Source: Clostridiales bacterium UBA4653 (lineage in GTDB: Bacteria; Bacillota; Clostridia; Oscillospirales; CAG-272). From it: a stretch of DNA of 9,350 nt. How positions within the stretch are numbered: position 1 is the first letter of the stretch; every line of letters begins with the position of its first letter. The notes beneath the pieces were generated by a model that was given only the letters and a program-made list of their open reading frames with translations, did no database searches and was not told where the DNA came from. This document shows positions 5,966 to 9,350 of this stretch, piece by piece. The stretch is taken from contig DHMB01000030.1 of assembly GCA_002405565.1 (NCBI GenBank), forward strand, positions 9,089-18,438, given 5' to 3'. The translations under genes and the position numbers were made by a program.

Positions 5966-7960
5966 ATGGACGAAAGAGACACGATAAAGGCGAGGATGAA
6001 AGACCTCGCAGACAAAATCGAATATAATTCAAAGCTGTATTATGTGGATGACGCGCCCGTGCTCTCCGATTACGAATACGATATGATGTTCCGCGAGCTT
6101 AAAGAGCTTGAAGAGAAATATCCGGAGCTTGCACCCGAAAATTCGCCGACAAAGAGAGTCGGCGGGGAGGCACTCTCAAAGTTTGAAAAGGTGACGCATA
6201 CCGTGCGTATGGGCTCCCTTGCGGACGTTTTCTCCTATGACGAGGTGCGCTCGTACCTGCAAAGGACGGAGGACTCCGTCGGGCACAGGGTGACATATTC
6301 CGTTGAGCCGAAGATAGACGGGCTTTCCGTTTCGCTCCTTTATATCGACGGCAGACTGACAGTCGGCTCGACGCGCGGCGACGGCATAACGGGAGAGGAC
6401 GTCACGGAGAACATCAGAACGATCAAAACGATACCGCTCTCCCTTCCGGACAAGCTCCCCCTGCTTGAAGTCAGGGGCGAGGTTTATATGCCGAAAAAGA
6501 GCTTTTTGCGCCTGAACGAAAAATGCGAGGAGGAGGGAAAGGCGTCGTTTGCAAATCCGAGAAACGCGGCGGCGGGGTCGCTCCGTCAGCTCGATTCAAA
6601 GATAACGGCGTCACGCAACCTCGATATATTCGTTTTCAATATTCAGCAGATAGAGGGAAAGCATTTCGATTCGCACACGGAGGGGCTTGAATACCTCCGC
6701 TCGCAGGGCTTTCATATAATAGACGGGATCTCAAAGGAGAGCGACCCCGAGAGGATAATCGAAAAGATTGCCGCAATAGGCGAGAGGCGCGCGTCGCTTT
6801 CATACGATATAGACGGCGCCGTCATAAAGGCGGATTCGCTTTCCGAAAGAGTGACAATCGGCGAGAACACGAGCACGCCGAAATGGGCTGTTGCGTTCAA
6901 GTTCCCGCCCGAAAGAAAGCCGACAAAGCTCCTCGATATAACGATTCAGGTCGGCAGGACGGGCGTTCTTACCCCGAATGCACGCTTTGAACCCGTGCGC
7001 CTTGCGGGAACGACGGTTTCAAAGGCAACTCTCCATAACCTTGATTTCATCAGGGAACGGGAGATAATGATAGGCGATACGGTATTCGTTCAGAAGGCGG
7101 GCGATATAATTCCGGAGGTTGTGTCCGTCGATAAAACAAAGCGCACGGGCGAGGAAAAAATGTTCTTTATGCCCTCCGAATGTCCCTCCTGCGGCGAGCC
7201 TGTCACAAGGGACGAGGGTGAGGCGGCATACAGGTGCACAAACCCGTCGTGCCCGGCGCAGCTCCGTCGCTCTGTCGAGCATTTTGCGTCGCGCCACGCG
7301 ATGAATATCGACGGTATGGGGCCCGCAATAGTCGGTGCGCTGATAGAAAAGGGCTTTATACGTCGCGTTTCGGATATATATTACCTGCAAAAGGAGCAGA
7401 TAGCCTCTCTTGACGGTATGGGCGAAAAGTCCGCGCAGAACCTTTCGGAGGCGATTGAAAGATCAAAATCCGCAGGGCTGGCAAGGGTAATTTATTCCCT
7501 CGGCATACGCAACATCGGCGAAAAAGCCGCAAAAACTCTCGCTGCCTTTGCAGGCGATATCGACAGGCTTTTCTCGGCAACGGCGGACGAAATTTCCGCC
7601 CTCCCCGATTTCGGCGGGATTATGGCTGAATCGACCGTCAACTTCTTCTCTCATCCGCAGACGAGAGAAATTACGGACGGGCTGAAAAATGCGGGCGTCG
7701 TTATGACGGAGGAAAAGACCGTCACGGGAGACAGGTTTGCGGGGATGACCTTTGTTCTGACAGGCACCCTGCCGACTATGAAGCGTGACGAAGCCGAGCG
7801 GCTCATCGAAGAAAACGGCGGAAAGGCGTCATCGTCCGTATCCAAAAAGACGACGTACGTTCTTGCCGGAGAGGACGCAGGCTCAAAGCTGACAAAAGCG
7901 CAGTCGCTGGGCGTTAAGATAATAAACGAAGAAGAATTTCTCGCAATGCTGGGCGACTGA
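5966..7960 (+). CDS. ligA: NAD-dependent DNA ligase LigA
   Basis: It seals nicks in duplex DNA during replication and repair, using NAD+ to adenylate itself and then the 5' phosphate. The protein has 664 residues, full length for the family. Order of domains: Ia (about 1-70, with the YDDAPVLSDYEYD-type NMN-binding segment written here as YVDDAPVLSDYEYD), adenylation domain with the catalytic Lys116 in KIDG, OB fold (about 315-400), a four-cysteine zinc finger (Cys406, Cys409, Cys424, Cys429), helix-hairpin-helix repeats (about 440-555) and a C-terminal BRCT domain (about 588-664, FAGMTFVLTG onward). The ATG lies nine bases after AGGAGG (5951-5956). An in-frame GTG at 5927 would add 13 residues but falls at the predicted transcription start, so it is rejected. 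All key residues are present. obgE follows after 20 bases in the same operon. Confidence 0.97.
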   Translation: MDERDTIKARMKDLADKIEYNSKLYYVDDAPVLSDYEYDMMFRELKELEEKYPELAPENSPTKRVGGEALSKFEKVTHTVRMGSLADVFSYDEVRSYLQRTEDSVGHRVTYSVEPKIDGLSVSLLYIDGRLTVGSTRGDGITGEDVTENIRTIKTIPLSLPDKLPLLEVRGEVYMPKKSFLRLNEKCEEEGKASFANPRNAAAGSLRQLDSKITASRNLDIFVFNIQQIEGKHFDSHTEGLEYLRSQGFHIIDGISKESDPERIIEKIAAIGERRASLSYDIDGAVIKADSLSERVTIGENTSTPKWAVAFKFPPERKPTKLLDITIQVGRTGVLTPNARFEPVRLAGTTVSKATLHNLDFIREREIMIGDTVFVQKAGDIIPEVVSVDKTKRTGEEKMFFMPSECPSCGEPVTRDEGEAAYRCTNPSCPAQLRRSVEHFASRHAMNIDGMGPAIVGALIEKGFIRRVSDIYYLQKEQIASLDGMGEKSAQNLSEAIERSKSAGLARVIYSLGIRNIGEKAAKTLAAFAGDIDRLFSATADEISALPDFGGIMAESTVNFFSHPQTREITDGLKNAGVVMTEEKTVTGDRFAGMTFVLTGTLPTMKRDEAERLIEENGGKASSSVSKKTTYVLAGEDAGSKLTKAQSLGVKIINEEEFLAMLGD

Positions 7961-7980
7961 ACGGCAGAAAGGATAAACAT

Positions 7981-9261
7981 ATGGCAGATTTTTATGATCA
8001 CGTGAAGATATATGTCAAAGCCGGCAACGGCGGTAACGGCTGTATCTCGTTTCACAGGGAAAAATACATTTCGCACGGCGGCCCCGACGGCGGCGACGGC
8101 GGCAACGGAGGAAACATCGTTCTTGTAATCGAAAAGGGCAAGAATACATTGCTTGACTTCCGCAACAGAAAGAAATACGTTGCGGCAAACGGCGGCGACG
8201 GAATGAAATCCAAGTTTCATGGCGCAAATGCTCCGGATCTCATAATTCACGTTCCGGAGGGGACTGTCGTAAAGGACGCAAAAACAGGGAAAATCATCAA
8301 GGATATGAGTTGCTGCGAGCCTTTCGTCCTTTGCAAGGGCGGGCGCGGCGGCTGGGGCAACCGTCATTTCGCAACCCCGACCCGTCAGGCTCCGCGCTTT
8401 GCCAAAACGGGCAGAGAGGGCGAGGAAAGAGAAGTTCTGCTTGAGCTGAAAATGCTTGCGGACGTCGGCTTTGTCGGGCTTCCGAGCGTCGGAAAATCGA
8501 CTCTGCTTTCCCTCATAAGTGCGGCTCGCCCGAAGATTGCGGCATATCATTTCACGACCCTTTCCCCCATGCTCGGCGTTGTTTCTGTCGGCGAGGGCAA
8601 AGGCTTTGTTGCGGCGGACATTCCGGGACTTATCGAGGGCGCCTCCGAAGGGCTCGGCCTCGGCTTTGACTTCCTCCGCCACGTTGACAGGTGCCGCCTG
8701 CTCGTGCACGTCGTCGATATTTCCGCTTCCGAAGGGCGCGACCCGACGGACGACCTTATAACAATCAACACGGAGCTTGAAAAGTACAGCTCCGACCTTG
8801 CTTCCCGCCCGCAGATAATCGCGGCGAACAAATGCGACATTCTGGACAGGGAACTGGTTGACGTCGCAAAGTTTGAAAAGTTCTGCTCTGAGCAGGGCTA
8901 TGAAATCGTTTATATCAGCGCGGCGACGGGAGAAGGTATCCCCGAGCTTCTGCACAAGGTTTATGACCGGTTGCAGACTCTCCCTCCCGTTACGGTCTAT
9001 GAGCCGGAATATGAGGAGGAGGTCGCAGGCGAGCTCATCCCGACGGACATCACCGCCCGCAAGGAGGACGGAGTCTGGTTTATTGAGGGCGCATGGCTGC
9101 GTCGCCTTATGGAGGGCGTCAACCTTGACGACCGCGAGTCTATGAACTATTTTGACCGCACTCTCCGCCAGAACGGCATTTATGACAAAATGCGCGAGCT
9201 CGGCGTTGCGGACGGCGACGTCGTCGATCTTTACGACCTCGAATTTGATTTCGTTGACTGA
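7981..9261 (+). CDS. obgE: GTPase Obg (CgtA), ribosome assembly and stress-linked
   Basis: This essential P-loop GTPase acts in late 50S subunit assembly and is linked to the stringent response in bacteria. The protein has 426 residues: the glycine-rich Obg fold (1-158, with GNGGNGCISFHREK and the GGDGGNGG region), then the GTPase domain with G1 GLPSVGKST (166-174), G2 FTT (191-193), G3 DIPG (213-216), G4 NKCD (283-286) and G5 SAATGEG (313-319), and finally a C-terminal OCT domain (about 350-426) as in Gram-positive Obg proteins. The G2 follow-on reads LSPMLGVV where the family commonly has an Asn in place of Met; this is minor. AAAGGA lies seven bases before the ATG. It shares a transcript with ligA. 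A palindromic repeat begins at the base after the stop codon, and no conventional terminator is seen before the window end. Confidence 0.97.
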   Translation: MADFYDHVKIYVKAGNGGNGCISFHREKYISHGGPDGGDGGNGGNIVLVIEKGKNTLLDFRNRKKYVAANGGDGMKSKFHGANAPDLIIHVPEGTVVKDAKTGKIIKDMSCCEPFVLCKGGRGGWGNRHFATPTRQAPRFAKTGREGEEREVLLELKMLADVGFVGLPSVGKSTLLSLISAARPKIAAYHFTTLSPMLGVVSVGEGKGFVAADIPGLIEGASEGLGLGFDFLRHVDRCRLLVHVVDISASEGRDPTDDLITINTELEKYSSDLASRPQIIAANKCDILDRELVDVAKFEKFCSEQGYEIVYISAATGEGIPELLHKVYDRLQTLPPVTVYEPEYEEEVAGELIPTDITARKEDGVWFIEGAWLRRLMEGVNLDDRESMNYFDRTLRQNGIYDKMRELGVADGDVVDLYDLEFDFVD

Positions 9262-9310
9262 CCTACTTTTCTTTGAAAAGAAAAGTAGGCAAAAGAAACT
9301 TTGGTTATCG
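9262..9310 (+). repeat. Palindromic dispersed repeat, copy 2 (right)
   Basis: A perfect 13-bp inverted repeat, CCTACTTTTCTTT at 9262-9274 and its complement at 9277-9289, has a 2-base centre and is followed by an asymmetric tail (CAAAAGAAACTTTGGTTATCG, 9290-9310, key parts CAAAAGAA and GTTAT shared with copy 1). The element starts directly after the obgE TGA, and GA of the stop codon also matches copy 1, so the boundary may lie inside the stop codon. There is no U-tract after the stem. It could protect the 3' end of the obgE mRNA, as REP elements do, but that is inference. Confidence 0.82.
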
Positions 9311-9337
9311 GGAAGGATATACAGACCTTTCGATAAC
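9304..9337. repeat. Imperfect hairpin beyond repeat copy 2
   Basis: GGTTATCG-like sequence from 9304 pairs with CGATAAC ending at 9337: seven pairs (9304-9310 with 9331-9337), a bulged G at 9311, then five more including one G-T wobble (9312-9316 with 9326-9330), around the loop ATATACAGA. It may be the distal part of the same repeat element, because GTTAT is shared with copy 1 at the window's left edge, or an operator-like site for the next gene. The remaining bases to 9350 show nothing recognisable. Confidence 0.5.
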
Positions 9338-9350
9338 TGCGCAGACGGGG

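Noticed and set aside
8020..8115. Short GGCGGCAACGG-like repeats suggesting a minisatellite
   Set aside because: They encode the glycine-rich Obg fold present in all Obg proteins and are not exact tandem copies.
7651..8955. A 434-codon open frame antisense to the ligA end and most of obgE
   Set aside because: It lies wholly opposite two certain, highly conserved genes. Its translation resembles no family I recognise, and long antisense frames are expected in genes with this codon usage.
9262..9289. Rho-independent terminator after obgE
   Set aside because: The stem is AT-rich and followed by CAAAAGAAAC instead of a T-run on either strand, so the usual terminator signature is missing.
1..9310. 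Composite transposon or genomic island bounded by the inverted repeats
   Set aside because: The enclosed segment contains the core genes ligA and obgE and no transposase or integrase, so movement as a unit is implausible. Inversion or independent insertion of two small elements fits better.
1..9350. CRISPR array, tRNA, rRNA, riboswitch or phage gene
   Set aside because: No regularly spaced direct repeats, no cloverleaf or conserved rRNA stretches and no phage-like products were seen on either strand. The intergenic gaps are too short for known large riboswitches.

Overview
The window reads as chromosomal DNA from a low-to-mid GC Firmicute, most likely an uncultured gut clostridium (Clostridia; Oscillospirales or a relative is a guess). 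The basis is the strong AGGAGG-type ribosome binding sites before nearly every gene, Bacillus/Clostridium-style sigma-A promoters in AT-rich gaps, a DUF3006 protein and a clostridial-type NYN-domain protein. Nothing in the sequence fixes the genus.

Layout, left to right. (1) Positions 1-66 hold a palindromic dispersed repeat. Its duplicated arm runs straight into the -35 box of a promoter for a NYN-domain putative ribonuclease (122-886, +). (2) A 14-bp-stem bidirectional terminator (892-923) separates this gene from a converging minus-strand block. (3) The minus-strand block, in transcription order, is: a small DUF3006 protein (5792-5550), an L-sorbose-1-phosphate reductase of the SorE type (5478-4216), a class II aldolase/short-chain dehydrogenase fusion whose dehydrogenase half looks like sorbitol-6-phosphate dehydrogenase (4203-2230), and a PHP-domain metal-dependent phosphoesterase (2214-928). 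The last three are 12 and 15 bases apart and clearly co-transcribed. (4) An AT-rich divergent promoter region (about 5793-5965) serves this block and, on the other strand, ligA (NAD-dependent DNA ligase, 5966-7960) followed after 20 bases by obgE (ribosome-assembly GTPase, 7981-9261). (5) Immediately after the obgE stop codon lies a second copy of the palindromic repeat, inverted relative to the first, followed by an imperfect hairpin that runs to near the window end.

Functionally, the minus-strand trio suggests a sugar-phosphate module: SorE would reduce L-sorbose 1-phosphate to D-glucitol 6-phosphate, and the SrlD-like half of the fusion would oxidise that to D-fructose 6-phosphate. The aldolase half and the PHP phosphoesterase are additions not present in the classical enterobacterial sorbose route, and their roles are unknown. 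No transporter, kinase or regulator for this pathway is in the window. ligA and obgE are housekeeping genes.

The main unexplained items are the pair of inverted palindromic elements bracketing all seven genes (42 of 49 positions identical, with a compensatory change at the innermost stem position) and the composition of the sorbose-type module. I found no CRISPR array, tRNA, rRNA, transposase or phage gene. There is no gene-free stretch longer than 300 bases.
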